Shown here: positions 1 to 10,735 of the stretch, in pieces
Layout of the letters: every line of letters begins with the position of its first letter
Position numbering within the stretch: the first letter of the stretch is position 1
Source: Anisus vortex
Taxonomy: Eukaryota; Mollusca; Gastropoda; Planorbidae
NCBI GenBank assembly: GCA_949126835.1
Contig: OX421501.1
Location: 2,662,117-2,726,116 of the forward strand
Direction: 5' to 3'
Length of the DNA: 64,000 bases
Position numbers and translations under genes: made by a program
The notes under the pieces: generated by a model
Seen by the model: only the letters and a program-made list of their open reading frames with translations
Told to the model about the DNA's origin: nothing
Database searches by the model: none

Positions 1-187
1 AGCCAAGAACTACTTATCTTGACTACTTTATTTTATGCAGCAGGCTAAATTTAGCTTAGCGCGACTAACACTTCCAGTATTAATTATGGCATACTCACTT
101 TTGATGTTAAAAACAATTTCTCATAACTAATCTTGTAGCCTTTGTATAATTGTTAAAGACCAGAACTGGCAGTCAAAGTTGAAATAA

Positions 188-301
188 ATTGTCAAACACA
201 AGCAAAAGCATTTTTTGTCTTGCCGGAAGTTAACCGGAACTTCATGAACCCGATGAACCCTGACCTACTGAAAAGGTCAGGACTCATTAAGACTTGTCAA
301 T
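188..301 (+). repeat. single arm of the long inverted-repeat element
   Basis: This stretch matches the right arm of the inverted-repeat element at 60022-60880. Both share a start like attgtcaaacac.agcaaaagca and an end like cattaagacttgtcaat. Only one arm is seen here, so the rest of the copy either lies upstream of the window or is lost. Confidence 0.6.
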
Positions 302-790
302 ATGGAACAGAAGATTATTATACAACCTGTATATATCCCCTGATCTAAAGTCTAGTCTGGCATTTTCAAAAAGTGTTGTTGTTTTTTCAATTGATGTTAA
401 CCATGTTGGTTTTTATCCTGAACCAGTTTGGAAAACCCATTCCATGACCCCAACAATGTGAAAAATTACATTTAAAAAATGTTTCTTTTCCTTTTTTATT
501 TATTTTTTTTTTCCATTCCATTTTTTGGCTCATGTTTTAAAGATTTCAGCTTGTTTAATCTTTGAACTGTGGTTCTAATTGTATATTGTTTTATAACTAT
601 CATCTCTTTGTTTAGTGTTTTTTTACTTACTGATCAAGTATTAATGTGGAATATTAAAAAAAAACAACACATATTTCATAAGTTTGCTAATTTTGTTGAT
701 TAAAATTTGGTATTACTTTTTGTTCAGTCTATTTATTTATTTACGAAAGGTTTTTAAGTTATTAAAATGTTGAACTCATTTAATTCTAAC
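302..790. other. AT-rich stretch, no gene seen
   Basis: There are long T and A runs, stops in all frames and no splice-bounded open frame. I see nothing to annotate. Confidence 0.6.
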
Positions 791-999
791 ATTCTTGCAT
801 TGTTCTGATATTTATTTTGTTCTTTTTGCTATTTCATTGTGTGCCTTTCATTCTGTCAGTGTTTCTGACAATCTGTGTGTTTGTATACATGTCTGTCTTG
901 GCTCACTGTCTCTGTCTTATTGTCTGTCTAACGTCCTGTCTGCCTGTCATTCTGTGTGTCAGTCATTCTATGTTGGTCATTTTGTCTGTCAGTTGATCT

Positions 1000-1465
1000 G
1001 TTGGTCATTCTGTCTATCTTGTCAATCTGAGTGTCTCTCTATCTTGTCATTCTGAGTTTCTGTCATTCTGTCTATCTTGTCATTCTGAGTGTCTGTCATT
1101 CTATCTAGTCATTCTGAGTGTCTGTCATTCTGTCTATCATGCCATTCTGAGTTTCTGTCATTCTGTCTATCTTGTCAATCTGAGTGTCCATCATTCTGTC
1201 TATCTTGTCAATCTGAGTGTCTCTCTATCTTTTCATTCTGAGTTTCTGTCTATCTTGTCATTCTAAGTTTCTGTCATTCTGTCTATCTTGTCAATCTGAG
1301 TGTCCATCATTCTGTCTATCTTGTCAATCGGAGTGTCTCACTATCTTGTCATTCTTAGTTTCTGTCATTCTATCTAGTCATTCTGAGTGTCTGTCATTCT
1401 GTCTATCTTGTCAATCTGAGTGTCCATCATTCTGTCTATCTTGTCTTTCTTAGTGTCATTTTATC
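1000..1465. repeat. degenerate minisatellite, about 33-bp unit
   Basis: A tctgtcattctgtctatctt-type unit recurs about 14 times with single-base changes and missing blocks. The unit is close to a multiple of three, so it stays open and gives Ser/Cys/Leu-rich spurious ORFs. A looser TCTG-rich zone precedes it from about 900. Confidence 0.85.
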
Positions 1466-1469
1466 TATA

Positions 1470-1935
1470 GATCTTCTCCGCCTCGTGCGATTAGATTTTT
1501 AACTGAGATGTTCTTTCATTAATTTCTTTTATGTTTTTTAAGGAATAACGATTTGTGGAATTGATACAAAGTAATCATACAAACTGGGTAGTTAATGTAA
1601 TGTTCAGAAAATGTGCATATATTATATAAGTCATGTAATATTTATACAATTTTCAACTACTTTTTGACAGTATGGACATTATAAAGTTATAATTTGTAGA
1701 CCGTTTAGTCTATTATAAAATAAAATTTAAAAAACATAATATTAGCGGAAATAAAAGTAGCTAATTATCTCCCTTTTAATGAAAATAAAGATTCTAAATT
1801 TGATTCACTAGTGATGACAAACAAGTAATGTTTTGTAATATAACAAATATTATTGACTAATTATTATTTCTTTACATAAACTAGTGATGTGGTATTCATT
1901 ATAAGATTTGATTATTAGAGGTAAAAAATTAATTG
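1470..1935. repeat. dispersed repeat shared with 31990-32450
   Basis: Long blocks match 31990-32450, including caaactgggtag.taatgtaa and tgttttgtaatataacaaat, in the same order and spacing. The second copy lies inside a hAT-like element next to a SINE head. It is probably the body of a non-autonomous element; the class is unknown. Confidence 0.65.
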
Positions 1936-2119
1936 TCCATTCAACCTTGAGGAGTTTATCTCTTAAACAATTTGGCACATTTCGATGCCCATTTCATTAA
2001 AGGTTTAAAATTCAACTGGCTACGTTTTCAAATCGCCAATATCCCTATAGTATCTACATCTAAGTAGGTCCTAGTAAAATTAAGCCAATTATGCTTGATT
2101 ATGTATGAAAAAGTCTATC

Positions 2120-2600
2120 TGAAAGTCTTGAAACTCCGCTTTGAGTGCTTCGATGTGGATACCAGGTCATAAGCAGGAACTTAGAGTAGACAGGAACGGC
2201 CAACTGTTTGTGACTAACTTTTACGGTGATGTATCAGTGGTGCGTAGACAAAGCAGAGCTAGTTCTCCGAGCCCCAAAAGAGTATGCTCGCTCGCATTCT
2301 CAAAAAAAAAGGTGGGGTTCAAGTATGGTGTACACACCGAAAAGTAGGCTAATAATGTGACTAAAAGCGCGCTGGCATTCTCCTTCTCGTGTGTAGTGAT
2401 CGAAAACATAATTACATGAACTTCGCAAAAAAAAAAAAAAAAGATACCCACAGAATTTAAAAGAAAGAAGAAAAGAAGAGAAATCACTAGTTTTAAAGAA
2501 ATTTCGTTTGCTAAGGATGTAACCATCGGGCGTGGTGTTTTAATAGCTGAGAGGAAAAAATTAGAAAAGAATATAGCGTTCCTGTAACGTATCATATTTT
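2120..2600 (+). other. unrecognised ORF-like patch
   Basis: An open frame of about 68 codons (2141-2347) contains WIPGHKQELRVDRNGQLFV and is less AT-biased than its surroundings. A second in-frame piece at about 2490-2587 ends in a stop. No good splice acceptor precedes the first piece. It could be a decayed retroelement fragment or a lone exon; I do not recognise the family. Confidence 0.2.
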
Positions 2601-2604
2601 GTAA

Positions 2605-3080
2605 TTGACACATAGATACATTAAATAAAAATGTTGAAACTCTATTTTTTTTTTAATCTCTTTAAAAATGTCTATATTGACGATTTATCTCGTCTTTCAA
2701 AATTAAAACGAAGAAGAATTCAGCCCTATAGAAGCATTCGCATTTATTCTATAAATATTTTTCGACACTAGATACTCATCCGAAAATGAGCAGTAGATGC
2801 AATCAATTTTGCAGAAATTCCCATCACTAATAGTTGCTAGTAAAAATCGTGAATGGTTAAAAAAAAATACTGCACTATTATACAGTGTGTGTATCCTGGG
2901 GCACAGGGTTTTCTTATAACACTTGATACTTACGAATTCTTAGTTCTTCTATTAATCTGGAAAAATTACTAAAAGTGGGGCCTTTTTCCTAAAAGTTTGC
3001 TTCCCTAGCGTCAAAACCTGGTTACGCCACTGAGAGTAGCCTAAGTAATAATACATTAGGCAATATACTCCTAATTAAGA
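2605..3080. other. AT-rich stretch with one possible MITE end
   Basis: No gene is visible. At about 3018-3034 the sequence ctggttacgccactg resembles the terminal motif of the small element at 18829-19018, but I cannot find the partner end. Confidence 0.3.
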
Positions 3081-3084
3081 AATA

Positions 3085-3350
3085 CAATCCAATATCAACC
3101 CGATGCAATGCTCAGATAAACATAAAGACAAATACCTTATGCGAGAACAAATGCATATAAGTAGCCTACTCTTTCTTCCCAAAAGGCATTTGGGCATAGA
3201 ATGGTTTGCCTGAAGAGACCAAAAAAAACAGTAACTTAACACCATTTAAAACATTAATGCAAGACTTGACTCGAACCACGGATGAGCGTAGGGCGCAATA
3301 ATCTTCTTTATAAAAGGAGCGTCTGTAATATATAAGGTAAGATACGGTAA
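3085..3350 (+). repeat. non-LTR retrotransposon 3' end (family 2, GATAA tail)
   Basis: The sequence matches 53045-53390 and 25330-25605: a degenerate reading of the RT C-terminus (NAYKYSFFPSGIRAWNGLP type), then a conserved non-coding block with cggatgagcgtagg.cgcaat, then a GATAA-like tail. It is 5'-truncated, as usual for LINE insertions, and frameshifted. Confidence 0.7.
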
Positions 3351-3647
3351 GACATTTTGATTACACCATTATTAGTGTTTCTAAACAAAGTGAGCCAATA
3401 CGTATCTAAACTGAAAATGTTTATTTGTTAATGTGTTGACAGTGTAGATTGTAAATAAAACAAACTCTGAGCTACAGAGAACAAGAAAAACAATTTTAAT
3501 GCTTTCAAAATCATTATTCCAAGCAGACTAACTCGTCTCAACATTAAATCTCTATCTGTCAAACTGACTTTAAGCATTAAGCCAAACAAAAACTAAAGTC
3601 GGCTTTATTTCTTGAACCTTATTCTAGTATTGCTGGTTCTTGTTAAC

Positions 3648-4105
3648 ATTTTAAAGTCATCTTACCAGTTTTGGAAAGTATTTTTTAAAGTCATTTTACT
3701 CGATTTGAAAAATATCTTTAAAGTCATCTTACTCGTTTAGGAAAATATCTTTTAAGTCATCTTACTCGTTTTGGAAAATATCTTTAAAGTCATCTTACTC
3801 GTTTTGGAAAATATCTTTAAAGTCATCTTACTCGTTTTGGAAAATATCTTTAAAGTCATCTTACTCGTTTTGGAAAATATCTTTAAAGTCATCTTACTCG
3901 TTTTGGAAAATATCTTTAAAGTCATCTTACTCGTTTTGGAAAATATCTTTAAAGTCATCTTACTCGTATTGGAAAATATCTTTAAAGTCATCTTACTCGT
4001 TTTGGAAAATATCTTTTAAGTCATCTTACTCGTTTTGGAAAATATTTTTTAATTCATCTTACTCGTTTTGAAAAAAAAATAATAAAGTCATCTTTTTGGA
4101 AAACA
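3648..4105. repeat. 33-bp minisatellite, about 13 copies
   Basis: The unit tttaaagtcatcttactcgt plus tttggaaaatatc repeats almost perfectly in the centre (3770-4010) and decays at both ends. Because 33 is a multiple of three, both strands stay open and produce spurious 79-82 aa ORFs. Confidence 0.95.
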
Positions 4106-4424
4106 TTTTAAAATCTTTTCGTGCATCAAATTAAAAACTTGTTCGAGCCAATGAAATATATTTTTTTATTCTAAATTAAACAAACTTTGTATAAGACAAC
4201 AATTGTTTAAAAAAATTATTTATTTTTACATCCTCCTACAGTTAAGGTTGGTCTTTGTTATATTTCTTATTTATTGCTAACCCTAATTTGAAAAAAGGCC
4301 TACTTTTGCATATTACAGTATTTTGACTTACATGTTTTCTAAGAAGTAAAAAATTATTATGGCGCTTGTATTACTGTAGTAGCCTAGAAAATGGATCGCA
4401 ATTTATTATTTTAGCGCTGCCTTT
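4106..4424. other. AT-rich stretch, nothing seen
   Basis: No gene, repeat unit or terminal motif was found between the minisatellite and the Harbinger target site. Confidence 0.6.
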
Positions 4425-4427
4425 TAA

Positions 4428-4480
4428 GGCCTTTCTTAACCGGGCCGAACCCTAGGTTCGCAAACCAGATCGTCGACCCT
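4428..4480. repeat. Harbinger left terminal inverted repeat
   Basis: It starts right after TAA and reads ggcctttcttaaccgggccg; the complement of the right end reads nearly the same with one extra base. Several further ggttcg and gatcg blocks follow as subterminal repeats. Confidence 0.85.
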
Positions 4481-4647
4481 ACCCGAACCGTTCTCCGTAT
4501 TAACCTGCCGGTCTTGGGTTGGCGATCTCGGGTTGGAATGGATCGCGAACCATAGTTGGAGGTTTGCACGTCGTGTTGAGCAAACCTAGGCTGAACATAG
4601 CACTCTTTTGAGCAGAAAGGCGCAGAAATGGATGCATAGTTGCGGCA

Positions 4648-7027
4648 ATGAACATGGCGGAACTGCACTTAAATGATGAAGAGACCAGCGCATTCATTAC
4701 TTTGTGGGAGCAGTTTCTACAATTATGGAACCCACAAGATAAAAAATACAAGAACCGAGAGGCCAGAAATCTAGCCCTCCGGCAAATAGCTGATTTATTC
4801 AGCAAAAACTGGACAACAGGTAAGCCACAAGAAGAAAATAGATTCCATCGACTGTCTAGCCAGTTATTATTATATATATCTATTATTTCTATACTCACTA
4901 ATAATAGTATAATAAGACATTAATAATTTTTACACTCAGTCAGTCAATCAATGAGTGAATGACTCAATCTTCTTTTTGAAGTCCTTTGTCAGTTCGTGGA
5001 GTCGATCATTCACTCCTACACACTATTCACTAGCCTTAATTCAATGAATAACAGTATTTATTATGAATAGTAAATTAGCCTCACTCTGTGAGTCAATGAC
5101 TGAGTCAGTGAGTGAGTCGGTGTCAGTCTGTTACTCTGTATCGCCTTGTGTGCTTCACTACAAGTAAGTTGGCAAATTTTAGTTTCATTTTATAACGTTT
5201 ACAACCGATTAGGCATATTAACTCATGAAATTTTTTTTTCATATGTTCCAGATGAGGTGTACCGAAAAATAGAGTCTCTGAAGTCCTACTATAGGAAACA
5301 GAAAAAAAAAAAAACACTGGATCTGCTGATGGTCAAGTGAAATGGGCTTTTTTTTTACCGAATCGCCAGCTTTTATGGAGGCACTTTGTATGTGCCAGAT
5401 GGTGCAGTCATAAGCAGTGAGTGCCCTGGGGAGGTCAGGTAGAGCAAGTAAGTGAATCTGGATTTTTGCTTTTTTGGGGAGGAGAGGTGAGGCCCAACTT
5501 ATTTGTATTTTGTGCTGATGGTGACAAAATATCTCTATAAATGTGCGGCACCCATCAGGTACGAGGTGCGAGTCAGTTGCCCTAGTTGTCACCTCAGAGG
5601 CCACCTTTAGAAGAGTGTCATGAAAATTTGGGATTATAACACATTATAAGAACACAATATCGGCATAAAGGTATTAATTATGTTAAATTAATGATATGTC
5701 ACGTAAAGCAATCAATTATTAATTCAACAAAATAGTGAACATTAAGCATGCCAATTTAATTTACTTTGTATTTTTTAACAGAGTGTTTCCAATCTATTGT
5801 AATCATTCGTTAATGTTCAATATCGGGTGCAATTAAATAACACAGCACTTTTCATCCAATCCTTTCAAAATATACTGCCAAATTTTGAATTAAAATACAT
5901 TTCATAAGTCAATGTTTTAAATTTGCGCATTTTGCCAAGGAACTGCACCTTGCCTGTTAAAGAAATGTTTCAAGGCATCTCTGATTTCCGTGCCAGTCAC
6001 GTGCTGTGGGTGGGCACCTCCGACGCCTGGCTGTAAACCAAATAAATTTGCGTTGTTGTGGGTCCGCCAATGTCCCAAAATTACATCATGGTTGGGTCCT
6101 TCATTGTCTACAGCAGCAGGTCCACAGTACTTCTGATCTTTGGCAATCCGAAGGAAATTGTGCAGTGCAATGGTAGCAAGCACAAACTGCTTGCCTCGTT
6201 CAGGTGCTACTTTTATTGCGGATTGATAAATTCCAAATCTGCAGGCTAGAATTCCAAAGGCATTTTCAACTATTCTTCTTGCTCGACTGAGCCGATAGTT
6301 GAATATCCTCTTTTCCTGATCAATGCCTCTTTCAGAGTATGGTTTCATGAGGGTGGGAGACAGGGCAAAAGCAGAATCTGCTACAATTAGACTAGGAATT
6401 GGAACAGGTGAATTATATGTGGTCATGGGTGGTGGGGTTTGAAGGTAACCTGATTCCAATGCGCGCTTCAGTTTTGATGCATTCCAAATAGTAGAGTCGC
6501 CTACCCTACCAGGTGCTCCAACTTCAAAGTATAGAAATTTGTACTCTGCATCCACCAAGGCAAACAATACAAAGCTGTGAAAGCCCAAATAGTTAAAATA
6601 CTGTGATCCTGCATTCCTTGGACATGTTATTCTTACATGCTTGCCATCCATTGCCCCAACACATTGAGGAAATTGCCATTTAGTCATAAACTTTCCCTGA
6701 ATATCCTGCCACTGTGTCTGTGTGCATGGTACCTGCAACATAGAAAAACATATGACAATAAGTGCCTTAGTCATACATAATACATATTGCTTAAATCATA
6801 TATCCCATTTTTGCCTGTTTCAGGAAGAAGATTCACAGTCGGATTTGAACAAACTGCTACTACAAATTCAGAATCATATAAAATCAACTGAAATCTGCCA
6901 GAGCAGTACCACACCAATAAAACTCAGTCCAAGTCCACTGAATTTCGTAGAGAGTGGACCAGAGACATCAAACCTTGATGAAACACCAAAACGTGCTAAA
7001 AAAACAATAAAAGTGTGTTTCAGTTAA
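4648..7027 (+). CDS. Harbinger partner protein, MADF/Myb-like, frame broken at a poly-A run
   Basis: Three exons fit: 4648-4819, about 5252-5416 and 6824-7027, with donors cag|gtaagc and a|gtgagt and acceptors ccag and tttcag. The first exon has the start of a MADF/Myb-like DNA-binding domain, with Trp residues, KNREARNLALRQIADLF and a Lys-rich helix. The second continues it (VYRKIESLKSYYRKQ), but a run of 13 A at about 5302-5314 shifts the frame into an early stop; one base more or less would let it run on to the conserved Trp region. The third exon is Ser/Pro-rich and ends in a basic stretch. In known Harbinger systems this partner helps carry the transposase to the nucleus and to DNA. The A run may be a true mutation or an assembly error. 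Confidence 0.6.
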
Positions 7028-8414
7028 AACATAAAATTTTCTAATTTTCTCCATTTGGCATTAATGGAAGAAATGGCCGATTGAAAAATATGTGCATTGT
7101 CAGCATGAGATTATATTGAAACAATTTCACAAATGATTAAACTAAACAAACCAAACTTTGTTCAAAATTAATGTATTTCAATTGTTGCCTTTTTTTTTAA
7201 ACAAACGTTTAAAGTCCTAAGTGTGCTGGTTAAAATTGCATGTAATCAAAACATTTGAATACACACAAACACAGGTATCCACTGAAAACTTTTACAAACA
7301 ATGAGGCTTTTATAAGTTTATCTTTGTATAGTGGTGCAACTTCCTTACCAATTATAAATATAAATTATTCATTTCCACACTAAATGATAATACTGATCAT
7401 TGGAAAAATATATATTACCTTCAAGTACTTATCCGTTAAGGCATGATAAATCACAGAACAAGTTTCAGGAATGAGGTATGCCAGTGTGGCCACAGGAATC
7501 CGAAAAAGAAAAAACATAGACGAGTAACAGCCTCCTGTAAAAAAACAAAAAAAATAAAAATAAAATTTAGTCATCATAGTGCAAAAAACATACATAGGAA
7601 TAATTTCATATAGGAATAATATTAGATTGTAATACTGCTGATAGATGTACATATGGTTATGATCATATAGAAGATAATCATATTGTACATTTATATTACA
7701 AAAGGCCATACCTTGTGCTAGAAAACGTAAGGTAACTGCCAATCGCTCTTCTGCAGAAATGCTGTCCTTATAATTAGTATTTTGTTTACACAAGGAAGGC
7801 CCAACTAAGTGCAGCAAATCATCAAAAGTCTCACCACTCATACGAAGAAATCTGTGAAGATGTTTTGGATCCTATCACGAAAAGAAACATCACATATCAT
7901 AATAACATATACATTTTGTGACCGATACAAATACATATATAGTTTATAACAGGTACACATCACAATAACACACATGTATCATTTTCAGATGATTCATTTT
8001 AGCTGTATGTTATGTTATAAATATTTATTACAAGTAAATTATATATAGGATTGTGGGGAAAAAATGAACAGAATTAGTAATAATATAATATTACATGTAT
8101 ACATGCATGCAGTAATTCGTCTATTTAGTAATGTACCACTAATATATTTAAATTGTAAGGTTATTGCTGAAATGGTAGACTATATACTAGTATCACTATC
8201 AGTATCAATTATCAATCAGACTGCACGATAGGCCTACCTGTTCTGCCAATTCTTGCACGAGTGCGTGAAATGCACCAAGTTGCTGTCGCTGTATAACATA
8301 TGGTAAAGTTGTCTTGCGTTTGCGCCTTGTTGCTTCATATTCAAATTCTTCGCTGAGAATAAGGATAGCTTCTAGTTTTATCATTTTCTGTCGCTTCGTG
8401 GAAGACATCGCCAT
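5917..8414 (-). CDS. PIF/Harbinger DDE transposase, four exons, 422 aa
   Basis: The enzyme catalyses cut-and-paste transposition at TWA sites. Exons on the minus strand are 8414-8238, 7871-7712, 7534-7419 and 6732-5917. Each has GT/AG ends and the phases join without a break to a 422-aa product. The N-terminal half has the usual lead-in (RFLRMSGETFDDLLHLVGP, then SAEERLAVTLRFLAQG) and a helix-turn-helix-like part. The catalytic acidic residues are visible: Asp in GAMDGKHV, Asp in LIVADSAF and Glu in RRIVENAFGI, typical of the DDE_Tnp_4 superfamily. Length matches active relatives. No stop or frameshift was found, so it may still make functional protein, or may have been active recently. I chose the start at 8414 because it is the first Met of an open exon that lies just inside the terminal repeat. 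Confidence 0.85.
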
Positions 8415-8524
8415 ATTTGTTTACAGAGAAGTACGTCAAATGTAGGATCGGGCTTGTTAAGATAGCAAACCCCGATCTGCGATCTCGCAGAAAGGTTCGG
8501 GGTTTGTATTCGTACACGTGACTA

Positions 8525-8577
8525 TGGTTTACAAACTAGATCGCCGATCTCAGGTTCGTCCCGGTTAAGAACAGGCT
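8525..8577. repeat. Harbinger right terminal inverted repeat
   Basis: It ends cccggttaagaacaggct before TAA and pairs with the left end. Subterminal gatcg and ggtttg blocks from about 8450 onward mirror those on the left. Confidence 0.85.
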
Positions 8578-8580
8578 TAA

Positions 8581-9405
8581 ATGTTCTGGTAGAACCTGTA
8601 GCACAAAACCAATTGTACATTAAAGTGAGTGTATCCCGGATGCTATATTACATTCTGTAGAAATAATGGCTACATGTTTCATCATTGAGCACTCTGTGTG
8701 TATCTGCCAGAAAAGTAAAGCTCATGCGCTCCCCTCCCCCCTTTTCCCCCACCCTTCATGTATAAAAAAACTGCAGGTGAGTGTAAACACGATGTGAGAA
8801 CCAAGGTGAAGGTCACACACACACTCACACACACTGGCAACCAGGAATTTCTCTCTGTAGAAACATTAGGGGAAAACACATCAGAAGTAGGTTACTGTGT
8901 AATTTGTGAGCTGTGCTCTTTAAAAGTGTTTGTGTGTCAGTTAATAACACAGCTTTACATAACGTGTAGATTTTGTTAAAAAAACTCATATTTATTTTAA
9001 AGTACGAAGTGTTTTAAAGATTTATATTATAGATCTAGTTATTTTAAGCAGCGAAGAGATATTTTCTACTACAACACCACACAGACAGTAATGAAAAGTT
9101 TGCCAAGATCTTCTACCAAGATCTTCTGCGTTATACTGAACAGTAAAAGAAAGTGATCTTAGTTGTTTCGCACTGGTGTTTCATCTTTTTAGAGAATTCT
9201 TCAGTCGTCATATTATGTACGTATCTACTGTTATATTTTCTTCGTTTGACTTTCACAATTGTTATATCTAATGCTCTAGTAGGTGTAAAGCAATTTTAGA
9301 ATATCTGTTAACTTTATATTTAGGCCTATATCGTATCAAATTATATTAATTGCTTATTTCTTTAAATGGATTACAATATGTTATCAAAATTGTAAAACTA
9401 ACTGA
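8581..9405. other. no gene seen; short CA-rich patch
   Basis: The only low-complexity feature is a CACA-rich run near 8810-8835. Overlapping short ORFs here have no recognisable motif. Confidence 0.5.
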
Positions 9406-9407
9406 AG

Positions 9408-9832
9408 ATATACAATATATAACCTGCTAACTGTATTTTATAGAAACCTATGAATGGATTACAGTGTGTTATACAAATCTTTAAACTAACTATGTATGTT
9501 ATTAAAAGTTTATAAATGGCTAACTGTATTTTATAGAAACCTATGAATGGATTACAGTGTGTTATACAAATCTTTAAACTAACTATGTATGTTATTAAAA
9601 GTTTATAAATGGCTAACTGTATTTTATAGAAACCTATGAATGGATTACAGTGTGTTATACAAATCTTTAAACTAACTATGTATGTTATTAAAAGTTTATA
9701 AATGGCTAACTGTATTTTATAGAAACCTATAAATGGATTACAGTGTGTTATACAAATCTTTAAACTAACTATGTATGTTATTAAAAGTATATACATGGCT
9801 AACTGTATTTTATAGAAACTCATAGATCTAAA
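9408..9832. repeat. 93-bp minisatellite, about 4.5 copies
   Basis: A 93-bp unit containing ggctaactgtattttataga and tggattacagtgtgttatac repeats almost without change. Looser relatives of the tatagaaatctataaattgc part continue to about 9960. It stays open on the minus strand because 93 is a multiple of three. Confidence 0.9.
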
Positions 9833-10340
9833 TGGAATACTTCTGTTCTAATAATATTTCAACTAACGGTACGTTATAGAAATCTATAAATTGCTAACTG
9901 AATGTTATAGTTTATAGCACTCTATATTTAGCTAACTGAAGGCCTGTGATATATAAATGTATCAACTGCTAACTATGAGTTAGTGAAGTGGTTATTGTTG
10001 AAATGTTTTCGTGATTATTAAAACTGTATTTAGTGTAAGATAATTAACAGGAACAATGACCTCCAACAGGAACAATATCCAAACATATTAGTTAATGAGG
10101 CCTCGTCTCCTCAGAAAACTTATAAACAATGTAATAAAGAGTGTCCCAAACATGTAGAGGTATATATAACTTAAGAAAAAATATCATCACTGTTGCTTGA
10201 ATTAGGAATGAAAAAAAAAAAATTACAGTAATAAAAAAATTACAGTAAATTGATACGTCGACATGTGCCTTTAATAATACACATATTTATATAAAAATGG
10301 TTTTATCGACAGTGGACTTGGAATACATTGCGAAGAAAGA
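9833..10340. other. AT-rich stretch upstream of the ASB gene
   Basis: There is decaying repeat to about 9960, then no recognisable feature. The ASB promoter could lie here or in the following SINE region, but I see no clear TATA box or initiator. Confidence 0.4.
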
Positions 10341-10345
10341 AAGGT

Positions 10346-10675
10346 TTAGCTGGTAGCCGAGCAACTGGCGATCCGAAGGTCCAGAGTTCGAATCCTGGTG
10401 GAGACTAGGATTCTTTTTTTTTCTCAGCACTTGAGGCTGTCTCTGAATCTACCCAGCTCGGATGGCAGCTGGGCATTGTGCTGGCCACACAATCACCTAG
10501 TATGTCCCTGAGTCTACCCAGCTCTGATGGGTACATCACATTAGTTGGGGTAAAGTAAAGGCAGCTGGGCATTGTGCTGGCCACACACATCCCCTAATAT
10601 GCAGTGGCCACAGAAACTGGTGAACGCTGCTTCACCAGTCCTATGATCAATTTGGTCCGAATGATACTTTACTTT
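10346..10675 (+). mobile_element. tRNA-derived SINE (family A) with an internal duplication
   Basis: The head has a B-box-like gttcgaatcctgg preceded by an A-box-like region, then the family body (tgagtctacccagctctgat, ggcattgtgctggccacaca) and the tail (atcaatttggtccgaa). The body segment around ggcattgtgctggcc occurs twice, so this copy has an internal tandem duplication or a template switch. It ends just upstream of the proposed ASB start codon. Confidence 0.75.
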
Positions 10676-10735
10676 TTTTTAAAATCATATTGCAGTGTCT
10701 GTTGCCATGGTGATGAAATGCCTGTAAAGTAACAA

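Larger units (their letters stand above)
4428..8577. mobile_element. PIF/Harbinger DNA transposon, apparently complete
   Basis: The element is bounded by TAA target duplications (4425-4427 and 8578-8580), the size and type typical of PIF/Harbinger. The terminal inverted repeats share cttaaccggg.cgaac and continue as imperfect inverted repeats rich in gatcg and ggttcg for about 130 bp on each side. Inside are a minus-strand DDE transposase gene (5917-8414) and a plus-strand MADF/Myb-like gene (4648-7027), the two-gene layout known for this superfamily. The last transposase exon lies antisense inside the second intron of the partner gene. Length is 4150 bp. Confidence 0.9.

Noticed and set aside
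3752..4019. Opposing 79-82-codon repeat ORFs
   Set aside because: Both are the 33-bp minisatellite.
6058..6249. Small plus-strand ORF inside Harbinger
   Set aside because: Antisense shadow of the transposase catalytic exon.
9398..9823. 141-codon minus-strand ORF with repeated GFYKIQLAIYKL
   Set aside because: It is the 93-bp minisatellite read in frame; no start, splice or domain context.
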